Source: Sphingomonas qomolangmaensis
Lineage (GTDB): Bacteria > Pseudomonadota > Alphaproteobacteria > Sphingomonadales > Sphingomonadaceae
Direction of reading: 5' to 3'
DNA: 64,000 bases
Assembly (NCBI RefSeq): GCF_024496245.1
Contig: NZ_CP101740.1
Coordinates: forward strand, 1,363,501-1,427,500
Made by a program: the position numbers and the translations under genes. The notes beneath the pieces were generated by a model that saw only the letters and a program-made list of their open reading frames with translations, ran no database searches and was not told the DNA's origin. Every line of letters begins with the position of its first letter. Position 1 is the first letter of the stretch. Shown here piece by piece: positions 15,694 to 24,069 of the stretch.

Positions 15694-16817
15694 CGCCGGA
15701 GCTGCTCGCCCCGCTCGGCCTGTTGGCGCTGGCGTCGATCCTGCTGCCGATCGCGATCCATCTGGCGCGGCGGACCGAGATGCGGCCGGTCGACTTCGCC
15801 GCGCTACGCTGGCTCGACGCGCGTCCGCGCCCGCGGCAGCGCTTACGGATCGACGAATGGCTGCTGCTGGCGACGCGGATCCTGTTGCTGGCGCTGGTCG
15901 CGATCCTGCTGGCGGGACCGATCATGTGGGGCGCCGAGGATCGCCGCGCGGTCGTCGCGGTGTTTCCCGGCATAGCGGCACCGGCAATCGGCGAAGACGT
16001 GCGCGGGGTCTGGCTCGCCCCGGGCTTCCCCTCGGTCGCCGAGGTTTCGCCGCCGCGCCCCGAACGCCCCGCCACGCTGATCCGCCGGCTCGATGCTGCG
16101 CTTGCGCCGGGGGTAAAGCTGACGATCATCGTGCCGCCGGTGCTGGGCGACCTCGATGCCGAGCGCCCGCGATTGTCGCGCGAAGTCACCTGGCGCGTAG
16201 TCGATGCGCCGGTTCCCGCTGCCGCGCCGACGGTGGCACCGCCGATCGCGATCCGCCATGCCCCGTCGATGCGCGGCGCAGTCCGCTATTTCCGCGCCGC
16301 GGCCACTGCCCTGGCACCGCCTGATCGTCTGTCCGACATTGCCACCCTCGACCAACCGATACCGTCGGCAATCCGACACATCATATGGATCGATAGCGGC
16401 GAACTTCCCGCCCCGATCCTCGATCTAGCCGCAGACGGCGCAACCGTGCTCGTGGGAAGCGACACCTTGCTCGCGCTCGACGCCCCCCCGCGCACCGTCT
16501 GGCGCGACGCCGAAGGCCAGCCGCTCGCGACCGAGCAGCGCCACGGCAAGGGCCGCGTGCTTCGCCTGACACGCCCGATCGACCCCGCCGCAATGCCGAT
16601 CCTGCTCGACGCGACCTTCCCCGATAGCCTCGCCCAGCTGCTCTACCCCGCCCCGCCGCCCGCGCGGGCGGCTGCCGCCGATCATGCGCCGCTGACGGGT
16701 CCCCCCGCCTGGCCGCAACCGCCGCTCGACCTCGCGCCGTGGTTCGCGCTGGCGATCGCATTGGTCTTCGCGATCGAGCGCCTGCTCGCGACCCGCCCGC
16801 GCCGGGTGATCGCATGA
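15690..16817 (+). CDS. BatA-domain membrane protein
   Basis: 375 residues with the N-terminal BatA domain: helix LLAPLGLLALASILLPIAIHLARR, DFAALRWL, and a second hydrophobic stretch near residues 60-80. A last membrane segment precedes the basic C-terminus (APWFALAIALVFAIERLLATR). The middle ~220 residues should be periplasmic. Bat proteins form a membrane complex with MoxR and DUF58 and were linked to stress tolerance in Bacteroides. ATGA overlaps join it to both neighbours. Confidence 0.82.
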   Translation: MTPELLAPLGLLALASILLPIAIHLARRTEMRPVDFAALRWLDARPRPRQRLRIDEWLLLATRILLLALVAILLAGPIMWGAEDRRAVVAVFPGIAAPAIGEDVRGVWLAPGFPSVAEVSPPRPERPATLIRRLDAALAPGVKLTIIVPPVLGDLDAERPRLSREVTWRVVDAPVPAAAPTVAPPIAIRHAPSMRGAVRYFRAAATALAPPDRLSDIATLDQPIPSAIRHIIWIDSGELPAPILDLAADGATVLVGSDTLLALDAPPRTVWRDAEGQPLATEQRHGKGRVLRLTRPIDPAAMPILLDATFPDSLAQLLYPAPPPARAAAADHAPLTGPPAWPQPPLDLAPWFALAIALVFAIERLLATRPRRVIA

Positions 16818-18991
16818 TCGAACGCCCGATCCTCGACCGGCACCGCCGCGGCGCGAAGATACGCGTGCTGCTCGACAGCGCCGCGGTCGCGCTCCCGCTG
16901 ACGCTCGGCGCGGCGGCGATCGGCTGGCGGCTGGGCGGCGTCGCGGCGGCGATGGCGGCGTTGCTCATCGGCGCGGCGGTACTGGCAGTGATCGCATGGC
17001 GACGCGGCCAGCGCTTCGACCGGCCGTGGCTGGTGTCGCGGCTCGACGCCGAGGTTGCCGCGTTCGAGGACAGCAGCGCCCTCCTGTTCGCGCCCGCAGA
17101 TACGCTGCCCGGCTTTGCAGGCCTCCAACGCCGCCGGATCGAGGCACGGATCGATGCCGCGCAACCGCTCGACCTGCGAACCCCCTGGTCTGGGCGTATG
17201 ATCCTGGCCGCCTGGATCGCGGGTGTCGCGCTGGTGCTCGCGGCTTGGCTCTGGCCCGATCCCCGCAACCCTGTCCCCCCGCAGCCGACCGCGACGCCCG
17301 CCACCATCGCCGGCCCGCCGCGCCTGACCGCCGCCAGCCTGCGGATCGAGCCGCCCGCCTATACCGGGCTCCCGACGCGCGAGCAGACCAGCCTCGACGC
17401 ACGCGTTCCGGAAGGATCGCGGGTCAGCTGGTCGCTTGCCTTCGCGCCCGACCCCGCCGCCGCGACGATCGCCTTCCCCGGCAGCGCGAGCGTTCCACTA
17501 ACCCGCAGCGGCGCGCGCTGGACCGCCGCCCACGCCGCCGCCCGCCCTGCCTTGTACCGGATCGAAGCCCCCGGCCTCCCCCGCCAACGCCTCCATCGCA
17601 TCGAAACCATCGCCGACACGCCCCCCACCATCCGCGCGATCACCCCGCCCGAGCAGCTCGCCACCGTCACCCCAGGCCAACGCAGCTGGACCCCGGTGTT
17701 CGAAGCGACCGACGATTACGGCGTCGCCGCCGGCGCGGTGCTGCGGATCACCGTGACTGCGGGCGAGGGCGAGAACATCACCTTCACCCAGCGGACGACG
17801 ACGCTGGCGGGCAGCGGCCCCGCCCGCCGCCGCCGCTTCGCCGCCACGCTCGACCTGGCGCGCGAAGGCCTCGCCCCGGGCGGCGACCTCATCGCGCAGC
17901 TCATCGTCGCCGACAATCGTTCGCCCACGCCGCAGCGCGTCGAGGGGCCGAGCGTGATCCTGCGCTGGCCTGCCGATCTGGCGCTCGCCGACGGGCTCGA
18001 CGGCATGGCGCAGCCGGTGATGCCCGCCTATTTCCGCAGCCAGCGCCAGATCATCATCGATGCCGAAGCCCTGATCCGCGATCGCGCGCGGCTCGACGCC
18101 GACGCCTTCGCCACGCGATCGAACGCGCTCGGCGAAGACCAGGCGATCCTGCGGCTGCGCTATGGCCAGTTCGTCGGCGAGGAGGCCGAGGGCGGAGGAT
18201 CGACCGGCGGCATCGCGCTGCCCACCAACGACGTGCCCGCCTTGCCCACCAACGACAGCCCCGCGCTGCCGACCAACGACGCGCCGGCCCCCGAAGCGCA
18301 GGAGCGGCAGGACCCGACGCTGGGCGACGGGCATTCGGCGGACGACGGCCACGATCACACAGCGCCCGGCGGCGCGTTCGATGCCGCGCGCAGCTTTGGT
18401 CATGTCCATGACGATAGCGACGCCTCGACGCTCTTCGCTCCGGGGACGCGAACGACGCTCGCGCAGGCGCTCGACGCGATGTGGTCGTCGGAGCGTGAGC
18501 TACGCCAGGGCGACCCACGCGCCGCATTGCCCCACGCCAACCGCGCACTCGCCTTCCTCAAGGAAGCGCAGCAGGCAACGCGCATCTTCCTGCCGCGGGT
18601 CGGCGCCGAGCTGCCGCCGATCGACCTCACCCGCCGGCTCTCGGGCGATCGCGAAGGCATCGTCGCGCGGCGGCTGCCGCAAGCCGTGCGCCCCGACCCC
18701 GAGACTATTCTCGCCGATTCATGGCGCGCGCTCGCCGACACCCCTGGCAAGCGTCCCCCGCTCCAGCTCGGCGCGCTCGATCGTTGGGTGCGCGCCAATG
18801 GCGGCAAGCTCGCCGATCCGCTGGCGCTACGGGCGGCGATCGACACATTGCGCGGCGAACCCGGCTGCGGCGAGTGTCGTGCCCAGCTGCGCGCGTTGCT
18901 GTGGCGAGCGATCGAGCCACCTGTCGCCGCGATCAAGCGCCGCGCGACCCCGCGCGCGATCGGCCGCCGCTATCTCGAGGCGCTGCGATGA
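16814..18991 (+). CDS. Large DUF4175-type membrane protein of the MoxR/Bat block
   Basis: 725 residues. Membrane segments lie near residues 18-60 and 130-150 (GRMILAAWIAGVALVLAAWL), after which a long periplasmic part with beta-sandwich-like strands runs to the end, in the manner of DUF4175 proteins. Three tandem LPTND-x-PA repeats (near residues 475-497) lead into a His/Asp-rich stretch (GHSADDGHDHTAPGG ... FGHVHDDSD), which could bind metal. The C-terminal 180 residues are helical and end CGECRAQLRALLWRAIEPP. The start ATG overlaps the batA stop, and its own stop overlaps the next ATG (ATGA). Confidence 0.75.
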   Translation: MIERPILDRHRRGAKIRVLLDSAAVALPLTLGAAAIGWRLGGVAAAMAALLIGAAVLAVIAWRRGQRFDRPWLVSRLDAEVAAFEDSSALLFAPADTLPGFAGLQRRRIEARIDAAQPLDLRTPWSGRMILAAWIAGVALVLAAWLWPDPRNPVPPQPTATPATIAGPPRLTAASLRIEPPAYTGLPTREQTSLDARVPEGSRVSWSLAFAPDPAAATIAFPGSASVPLTRSGARWTAAHAAARPALYRIEAPGLPRQRLHRIETIADTPPTIRAITPPEQLATVTPGQRSWTPVFEATDDYGVAAGAVLRITVTAGEGENITFTQRTTTLAGSGPARRRRFAATLDLAREGLAPGGDLIAQLIVADNRSPTPQRVEGPSVILRWPADLALADGLDGMAQPVMPAYFRSQRQIIIDAEALIRDRARLDADAFATRSNALGEDQAILRLRYGQFVGEEAEGGGSTGGIALPTNDVPALPTNDSPALPTNDAPAPEAQERQDPTLGDGHSADDGHDHTAPGGAFDAARSFGHVHDDSDASTLFAPGTRTTLAQALDAMWSSERELRQGDPRAALPHANRALAFLKEAQQATRIFLPRVGAELPPIDLTRRLSGDREGIVARRLPQAVRPDPETILADSWRALADTPGKRPPLQLGALDRWVRANGGKLADPLALRAAIDTLRGEPGCGECRAQLRALLWRAIEPPVAAIKRRATPRAIGRRYLEALR

Positions 18992-20682
18992 CCGGCGGCG
19001 CCTTCACCTGGAGCCTGATCGCGGTCGGCGGATCGCTGCTGGTGGCAAGCTGGCTGTTGGTGCGCCGGGGGCTCGGGCCGCGAAGGCTGGTGCCGCTATT
19101 GGCGTTGCAATGGCTGGCCAGCGCGGCGTTGCTGTTGTTCCTGTTCCCGCCGAGCGTGCGGATCGGCGGTGGTTCGCTGGCCGTCGTCACCAGCCCGATC
19201 GCGGCGGTTCCGACGGGTAACGTCGTGAGCTTGCCCGAAGCGGGCAGCGTGCCGGGCGCCAAGCCGGTGCCCGATTTCGCCGCCGCGATCGCGAGCGTTC
19301 CTGCGGGCACGCCGATCGAGCTGCTGGGCCTGGGACTGGTCGAGCGCGACCGGATCGCGGTCGCCAACCCGCTGCGCTTCAACCTGCCCCCACAGCCCGC
19401 GGGCATCGTCGCGATCACCTTCCCTGAACCCACCGCCCCCGGTGCGGGCTTCGTATTCGGGGGTCAGGCAAGCGGCCTGGCCGGCGGCACGGTCGAGCTG
19501 CTCGATCCGGCAGGCACCCGCGCCGCGCGCGTCCCGATCGGCACCGACGGCCAATTCGCGCTGTCGGGCATCGCGCCGGTCGCCGGCACCGCGTTGTTCA
19601 CGCTGGTGGCGCGCAACCGATCGGGCGGTATCGTCGAACGGCTTGCGATCCCGGTCGACAGCCGCGAACCCACCCCGCCGCGGCTGCTGATCCTCGCCGG
19701 CGCCCCTTCGGCCGAGGTGCGCCAATTGCGCCGCTTCGCCGAGGATGCGGGGATCGAGGTCACGCTTCGCGTCGATCTCGGTGCCGGGTTGCAGACCGGC
19801 GATGCGCCGGTCGCGATCGACCGTGCGACCCTCGCCCGAACCGACCTGCTGGTGATCGACGATCGACGCTGGGAGCGCCTGGGTAGCGGCGAGCGCGGGG
19901 CGATCGGTTCGGCGGTTTCGGGCGGGATGGGGTTGCTCCTGCGGCCCACCGGCCCGCTTCCCGCCGGGGTGCGGCGCGACTGGGCGGCGCTCGGCCTCGC
20001 GGTTTCGGGAGGCGATGCCAGCCTGCCGGTGCGGATCGACGACACCCCCGACGCACTGCCGCTCGCGCGCCGCAACCTCAGCATGGGCGGCGACGACGCG
20101 GTGACGATGCTGCGCGATTCGGCGGGCGAGGCGATCGCGACATGGGCCCCGCGCGGTCGCGGTCGCGTTGGGATATCGAGCATCACCGACAGCTATGCGC
20201 TCGCGCTCACCGGCGCGCCCGAACGTTACTCGGCGCTGTGGAGCGTGATCTTCTCGACATTGGCGCGCGAAGGCGAAGCCGCACCGCCGCGCCTGTCGGC
20301 GCTGGTTCGCGCGGGCGAACGCGGCGTGGTGTGCGGGTTGACCGAAGACGCCCAACTGCTCGCCCCCGATGGCGGCACGAGCCGCTTGTTGGTCGATCGC
20401 GCCGCCAAGGATTGCGCCGCCTTCTGGCCGCTACAGGCCGGCTGGCATGTGGTCCGCGGCCCAAGGGACCGCGAGACGGCACTTTACGTTCATCCCACCG
20501 ACGCTGCACCCGCGCTCGCGGCTGCGCAGCGGCGCGAGGCGACGTTGGCGTTGATCGGAACGCTATCGGGCGAGGCTGCCGAACGATCGGCCCCGGGGCC
20601 GCGCTGGCCGTGGTTCTTGTTCCTGCTAGCGCTGCTTGCGCCGCTGTGGTGGCTCGAACGACGGCGCGTGCCCACTATTTAG
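18988..20682 (+). CDS. Membrane protein of the MoxR/Bat block with amidotransferase-like fold
   Basis: 564 residues from the coupled ATG 18988. Two N-terminal helices (FTWSLIAVGGSLLVASWLLV; LVPLLALQWLASAALLLFLF) and one at the extreme C-terminus (WPWFLFLLALLAPLWWLERR) flank a periplasmic part. That part has a carboxypeptidase-regulatory-like beta domain (SGLAGGTVELLDPAGTRAA) and a Rossmann-like stretch (PRLLILAGAPSAEVRQLRRF; TDLLVIDDRRW; GGMGLLLRPTGP) as in BatB/GATase1-like proteins. No catalytic Cys or MIDAS motif is seen. It closes the operon; a repeat-derived hairpin follows. Confidence 0.7.
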   Translation: MTGGAFTWSLIAVGGSLLVASWLLVRRGLGPRRLVPLLALQWLASAALLLFLFPPSVRIGGGSLAVVTSPIAAVPTGNVVSLPEAGSVPGAKPVPDFAAAIASVPAGTPIELLGLGLVERDRIAVANPLRFNLPPQPAGIVAITFPEPTAPGAGFVFGGQASGLAGGTVELLDPAGTRAARVPIGTDGQFALSGIAPVAGTALFTLVARNRSGGIVERLAIPVDSREPTPPRLLILAGAPSAEVRQLRRFAEDAGIEVTLRVDLGAGLQTGDAPVAIDRATLARTDLLVIDDRRWERLGSGERGAIGSAVSGGMGLLLRPTGPLPAGVRRDWAALGLAVSGGDASLPVRIDDTPDALPLARRNLSMGGDDAVTMLRDSAGEAIATWAPRGRGRVGISSITDSYALALTGAPERYSALWSVIFSTLAREGEAAPPRLSALVRAGERGVVCGLTEDAQLLAPDGGTSRLLVDRAAKDCAAFWPLQAGWHVVRGPRDRETALYVHPTDAAPALAAAQRREATLALIGTLSGEAAERSAPGPRWPWFLFLLALLAPLWWLERRRVPTI

Positions 20683-20696
20683 CGCCAAGCCTCCTT

Positions 20697-20782
20697 CCGT
20701 TCGCACTGATCTCGTCGAAGTGCCGTTCTTATTTGCCATGTTGGCAAGAAGGACAGTGCTTCGACAGGCTCAGCACGAACGG
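20697..20782. repeat. Inverted-repeat element (CCGTTCG...CTCGTCGAAG family) between convergent genes
   Basis: Left arm 20697-20730 begins CCGTTCGCACTGATCTCG; right arm 20746-20782 ends in CTCAGCACGAACGG. The arms pair over about 34 bases with a few mismatches and a 15-base loop. It sits between the last Bat-block gene and the oppositely oriented FAD dehydrogenase gene, so it can act as a bidirectional terminator. Other members of the same family are at 35358, 35483, 46509 (one arm) and 47565. Confidence 0.8.
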
Positions 20783-20809
20783 GGTGAGGGCAGCGCTCGC
20801 ATACGGACC

Positions 20810-22462
20810 CTACGCCCTCGCTACAGCCACCTTTGCCTGCCCCATCGCCAGCAAATCGCGCGCCACCGCCTCGGCCACCTTGATGCCGTCGACCGCTGCC
20901 GACAGGATTCCCCCGGCATAGCCCGCCCCCTCGCCCGCCGGGTACAGCCCCGCGGTGTTGAGGCTCTGGAAATCCTCGCCTCGGGTGATCCGCAGCGGCG
21001 AGGAGGTCCGCGTCTCGACCCCGGTCAGCACCGCGTCGGGATGGTCGTAGCCCGGGATTTCGCGCCCGAACGCCACCAACGCCTCGCGCATCGCGGTCAC
21101 CACGAACTCGGGGAGGCATTCGGCGAGGTCGGTCAGCTTCACGCCGGGGCGATAGGAGGGGATGACGCTGCCAAGCGCGGTCGAGGGCCGGCCGGCGAGG
21201 AAATCACCCAATTTCTGCGCCGGCGCGCTGTAATCACCGCCCCCCGCCACATAAGCGCGCTCCTCCCAATGCCGCTGGAGCGCGATCCCCGCCAGCGGAT
21301 GCCCCGGATAGTCGCGGTCGGGATCGATGCCGACGACGATCCCCGAATTGGCGTTGCGCTCGTTGCGCGAATATTGGCTCATGCCGTTGGTTGCGACTCG
21401 CCCAGGCTCGGAGGTCGCCGCCACCACGGTACCGCCGGGACACATGCAGAAGCTGTAGACGGTGCGTTCGTTGGCGCAGTGATGCGACAGGCTGTACGCT
21501 GCGGCGCCCAGATCGGGATGCCCCGCGCACGGCCCGAAGCGCGCACGATCGATCCACGATTGCGGATGCTCGATCCGCACCCCGATCGAAAACGGCTTGG
21601 CCTCGAGGAACACGCCGCGATCGTGCAGCATGTGGAAGGTGTCGCGCGCGCTGTGGCCGACCGCGAGCACCACCGGCCCCACCGCCATCGCCTCGCCGGT
21701 CTGGAACCGAAGCCCGCGCAGCCGCCGCGATCCATCGGCAGCCGTCTCGACATCGATGTCCTCGACACGGTGCCCGAAGCGATATTCGCCGCCCAGCGCC
21801 TCGACGGTGGCGCGCATGCTCTCGACCATCGTCACCAGCCGGAAGGTGCCGATATGCGGATGCGCCTCGGTGAGGATTTCGGGCGGGGCGCCAGCCTTGA
21901 CGAATTCGGTCAGCACCTTGCGGCCCAGATGGCGCGGGTCCTTGATCTGGCTCCACAATTTGCCGTCGGAGAAGGTGCCCGCCCCGCCCTCGCCGAACTG
22001 CACGTTCGATTCGGGGTTCAGCTCGCTTCGTCGCCACAGCCCCCAGGTATCCTTGGTACGTTCGCGCACCACCTTGCCGCGATCGAGGATGATCGGGCGG
22101 AACCCCATCTGCGCCAGCATCAGCCCCGCGAACAACCCGCACGGCCCCGCCCCTACCACCACCGGTCGCGGTCCGGCATAGTCGGCGGGTGCCTTGGCGA
22201 CGAAGCGATAGCCGGTATCGGGGGTCGGATTGACGTGGCGATCGCGGCGGCAGCGTGCGAGCACCGGCGCTTCGTTGCGCAGCGTCACATCGACCGAATA
22301 GACGAACTGGATATCCATCTTGTCGCGCGCGTCGTGCGCCCGGCGCGCGATCGTGTAGCGGACCAGGTCGCGCGGGGTGATGCGCAGCCGATCGCGGATC
22401 GCGGTCGCCAACGCTTCTTCGGGATGGTGGATCGGCAGCTTGAGTTCGGTGATGCGCAGCAT
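20810..22462 (-). CDS. Uncharacterised FAD-dependent dehydrogenase (COG2509 type)
   Basis: 550 residues. The dinucleotide motif VVVGAGPCGLFAGLMLAQMG near residue 100 and a second FAD-contact segment at the end (GLYPAGEGAGYAGGILSAAVDG) define a Rossmann flavoprotein. The pieces FGEGGAGTFSDGKLW, SFCMCPGG and ATNGMSQYSRNERNANSG are typical of the COG2509 group, whose substrate is unknown. The first ~80 residues are a small extra domain common to that group. Its start is 105 bases from the divergent BLUF gene. Confidence 0.85.
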   Translation of the reverse strand: MLRITELKLPIHHPEEALATAIRDRLRITPRDLVRYTIARRAHDARDKMDIQFVYSVDVTLRNEAPVLARCRRDRHVNPTPDTGYRFVAKAPADYAGPRPVVVGAGPCGLFAGLMLAQMGFRPIILDRGKVVRERTKDTWGLWRRSELNPESNVQFGEGGAGTFSDGKLWSQIKDPRHLGRKVLTEFVKAGAPPEILTEAHPHIGTFRLVTMVESMRATVEALGGEYRFGHRVEDIDVETAADGSRRLRGLRFQTGEAMAVGPVVLAVGHSARDTFHMLHDRGVFLEAKPFSIGVRIEHPQSWIDRARFGPCAGHPDLGAAAYSLSHHCANERTVYSFCMCPGGTVVAATSEPGRVATNGMSQYSRNERNANSGIVVGIDPDRDYPGHPLAGIALQRHWEERAYVAGGGDYSAPAQKLGDFLAGRPSTALGSVIPSYRPGVKLTDLAECLPEFVVTAMREALVAFGREIPGYDHPDAVLTGVETRTSSPLRITRGEDFQSLNTAGLYPAGEGAGYAGGILSAAVDGIKVAEAVARDLLAMGQAKVAVARA

Positions 22463-22512
22463 CGCCCGCCCTTAAGCGCTACCGCGCTCATACGAAAGCG
22501 CCGCGCTATGCA

Positions 22513-22555
22513 CCGGCGATTGCTTGGCGTAGCCTGCAGCTGCAGCAATCGCCGG
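22513..22555. promoter_or_regulatory. 12-bp inverted repeat just upstream of the BLUF gene
   Basis: CCGGCGATTGCT at 22513-22524 and AGCAATCGCCGG at 22544-22555 are perfect reverse complements with a 19-base loop that itself contains the palindrome CTGCAG. The right arm abuts the GGGGG purine run that serves as ribosome site for the ATG at 22568. It could be a protein operator in the divergent promoter region or an mRNA hairpin limiting translation. Confidence 0.55.
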
Positions 22556-22567
22556 GGGCCGAACACG

Positions 22568-22963
22568 ATGAAGCAGTTGATCTATCGATCGCAGCCGTTC
22601 GGGTTCGACGAGGCGATGCTCGCCGGCATCCTGTCGCAGGCGCGGCGCAACAACCGCCGCGACGACATCACCGGTGCGCTGATCTGCCGCCACGACCTGT
22701 ATCTGCAGCTGATCGAGGGGCCGGCACCCGCAATCGACGCTTTGTTCGCGCGGATCCTGGGCGACGATCGCCACGGCGACGTCCAGCCACTGCTGAGCGA
22801 CGAGGTGACCGATCGGATGTTCGGCGCCTGGGCGATGCTCGACGACGAAGCACCGTCGTTGTTCTGGTCCCCCGCCGACGTCGCAGCGGGCGCGCTCGAA
22901 GCCGCCAGCCCCGTGGACCTGCGCGCGGCATTTGCCCGGCTGCGGCGGCGAACGCTCGACTGA
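22568..22963 (+). CDS. BLUF-domain blue-light sensor
   Basis: 131 residues, essentially a single BLUF (FAD) domain. The photocycle residues are present: Tyr6 (LIYRS), Asn28/29 (RRNNRRDDITGAL), Gln47 (YLQLIEGP) and Trp88 (GAWAM). The conserved DDRHGDVQPLL segment follows. One residue is missing between Tyr and Asn compared with AppA/BlrB. The last ~35 residues have no recognisable output domain, so signalling must be by protein contact, as in short BLUF proteins such as PixD. The start is chosen so that Tyr is at position 6; an in-frame ATG at 22508 would add 20 unrelated residues. Confidence 0.9.
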   Translation: MKQLIYRSQPFGFDEAMLAGILSQARRNNRRDDITGALICRHDLYLQLIEGPAPAIDALFARILGDDRHGDVQPLLSDEVTDRMFGAWAMLDDEAPSLFWSPADVAAGALEAASPVDLRAAFARLRRRTLD

Positions 22964-23022
22964 GCGCTGCGATCGCAACCCGCCACTGGACAAGCAGCCC
23001 GGCGCTTTCCTATCGGCGGGGC

Positions 23023-23223
23023 ATGGCAATCATTGCCACGATCATGAACAGTACCACCGGCCAGCCCATCCAGAAGATGAGCTTCGGCCGGATGCCCAAG
23101 CCCTGGGCGTCCTTCAACCTCGAAACCGGCGAACTGGTGAAGGCCGACCGGATCGACGTCGGCAAGCCCGCGCCGGGCAAGTTCGTCGCGCCGGTATCGG
23201 TATGGGTCACCCCCAAGGCGTAA
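23023..23223 (+). CDS. Hypothetical 66-residue protein
   Basis: ATG 23023 with GGCGGGG upstream; 66 residues starting MAIIATIMNSTTGQPIQK and ending VAPVSVWVTPKA. The composition is ordinary, with no signal peptide or Cys and one short hydrophobic start. I do not recognise the family. It lies 59 bases after the BLUF gene on the same strand and may be co-transcribed with it. Confidence 0.55.
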   Translation: MAIIATIMNSTTGQPIQKMSFGRMPKPWASFNLETGELVKADRIDVGKPAPGKFVAPVSVWVTPKA

Positions 23224-23457
23224 GTGCGGCCTGATCGTTCGTGCCAACCTCGGCTAGCCTGTGGAGGCGCGGCGCGATTGGATCACGGCAAAATCATCAT
23301 GGGTTCAGCGCAAGCCGCGTCCTGCCGGCTGGTCGGCGATCAATCGATCGCAAGCGGCAGCAGCGTTTACGAATGCGATCAACACTCAAGCGTGCGAATT
23401 CGATTCGGGCGCCGGTCCAATAAGCTACCCGGAAAACCCTGCCGAACGGTCGGGGGG
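23224..23457. other. Gene-free stretch before tRNA-Ala
   Basis: 234 bases between the 66-residue gene and the end of the minus-strand tRNA. I see no supported ORF, repeat or terminator. Composition is slightly AT-richer than the flanks. Confidence 0.4.
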
Positions 23458-23533
23458 TGGTGGAGCCGAGGGGGATCGAACCCCTGACCTTTCGCATGCC
23501 ATGCGAACGCTCTCCCAGCTGAGCTACGGCCCC
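23458..23533 (-). tRNA. tRNA-Ala (GGC)
   Basis: The minus strand folds into a full cloverleaf. Acceptor GGGGCCG pairs with CGGCTCC, the anticodon stem TTCGC/GCGAA encloses the loop ATGGCAT (anticodon GGC), the T arm is AGGGG-TTCGATC-CCCCT, and CCA is encoded at 23460-23458. Length 76 bases including CCA. Confidence 0.95.
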
Positions 23534-23616
23534 ACATCGTTGGGAAGGCGGCTCCACTAAGCGGGCCGCGATGCTTTGGCAAGCGGCGTTTTGCCGTGTG
23601 CCATCGAAAACCGCCC

Positions 23617-23645
23617 CGCCCCGATCCTGCGACCGAGACGGGGCG
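23617..23645 (-). terminator. Hairpin downstream of the TIGR02300 gene
   Basis: CGCCCCG at 23617-23623 and CGGGGCG at 23639-23645 form a 7-bp stem with a 15-base loop. On the minus strand it follows the TIGR02300 stop by 6 bases and is followed by GCGGTTTTCG, so weak intrinsic termination is plausible. Confidence 0.5.
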
Positions 23646-23651
23646 CGCACC

Positions 23652-23966
23652 TCAGGTTTCGTGCTCGTCGGCGGGGGTCTCGACGCCCAGATCCTCGTCA
23701 CCGCCCAGGTCGACATCGTCGTCCGCGGGGGTGTCGTCGTCCTCGACGTCGATATCGTCGCCCAGGTCCGAATCCTCGGCCTTTTCCTTGACCGGTGCGG
23801 CCTTGGCCGCTTCGAACGGCAAGGGCTGCTTCGATTTCAGGATCGGCTCGGGGTTCCACGTCACGCCGCATGCGATGCAGCTGACCGGGTCCTCCTTGCC
23901 AAGATCATAGAAACGCGTTCCGCATTTCGGACAGGCCCGCTTCGTGCCCCATTCCGGCTTGATCAT
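23652..23966 (-). CDS. TIGR02300 (FYDLN acid) family protein
   Basis: 104 residues. The N-terminal half has two CxxC pairs (RACPKCGTRFYDLGK and VSCIACGVTW) forming a zinc-ribbon-like unit with the family hallmark FYDL. The C-terminal half is almost entirely Asp/Glu (DDIDVEDDDTPADDDVD). This layout is restricted to alphaproteobacteria as far as I know, and the function is unknown. It is divergent from aroA, a common alphaproteobacterial arrangement. Confidence 0.92.
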   Translation of the reverse strand: MIKPEWGTKRACPKCGTRFYDLGKEDPVSCIACGVTWNPEPILKSKQPLPFEAAKAAPVKEKAEDSDLGDDIDVEDDDTPADDDVDLGGDEDLGVETPADEHET

Positions 23967-23998
23967 GCCGCAAGTCGCCTTTCAGAGATGTTTGATTT

Positions 23999-24015
23999 CG
24001 GAAGGATGCCTTCCG
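23999..24015. promoter_or_regulatory. CGGAAGG-ATG-CCTTCCG dyad in the aroA divergent region
   Basis: Perfect 7-bp inverted repeat with a 3-base centre within the 103-base gap between the TIGR02300 and aroA starts. Size and position fit an operator; the binding protein is unknown. Confidence 0.35.
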
Positions 24016-24069
24016 CAAAGTGGAGCGCGCCTTGCCATAGCGCGGGCGCGCTGTCAAAAGCCCGCCGCC

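Noticed and set aside
20636..22567. Very long plus-strand frame leading into the BLUF gene
   Set aside because: It runs antisense through the FAD dehydrogenase, whose motifs are clear on the minus strand. Only the last 131 codons, from ATG 22568, encode the BLUF domain.
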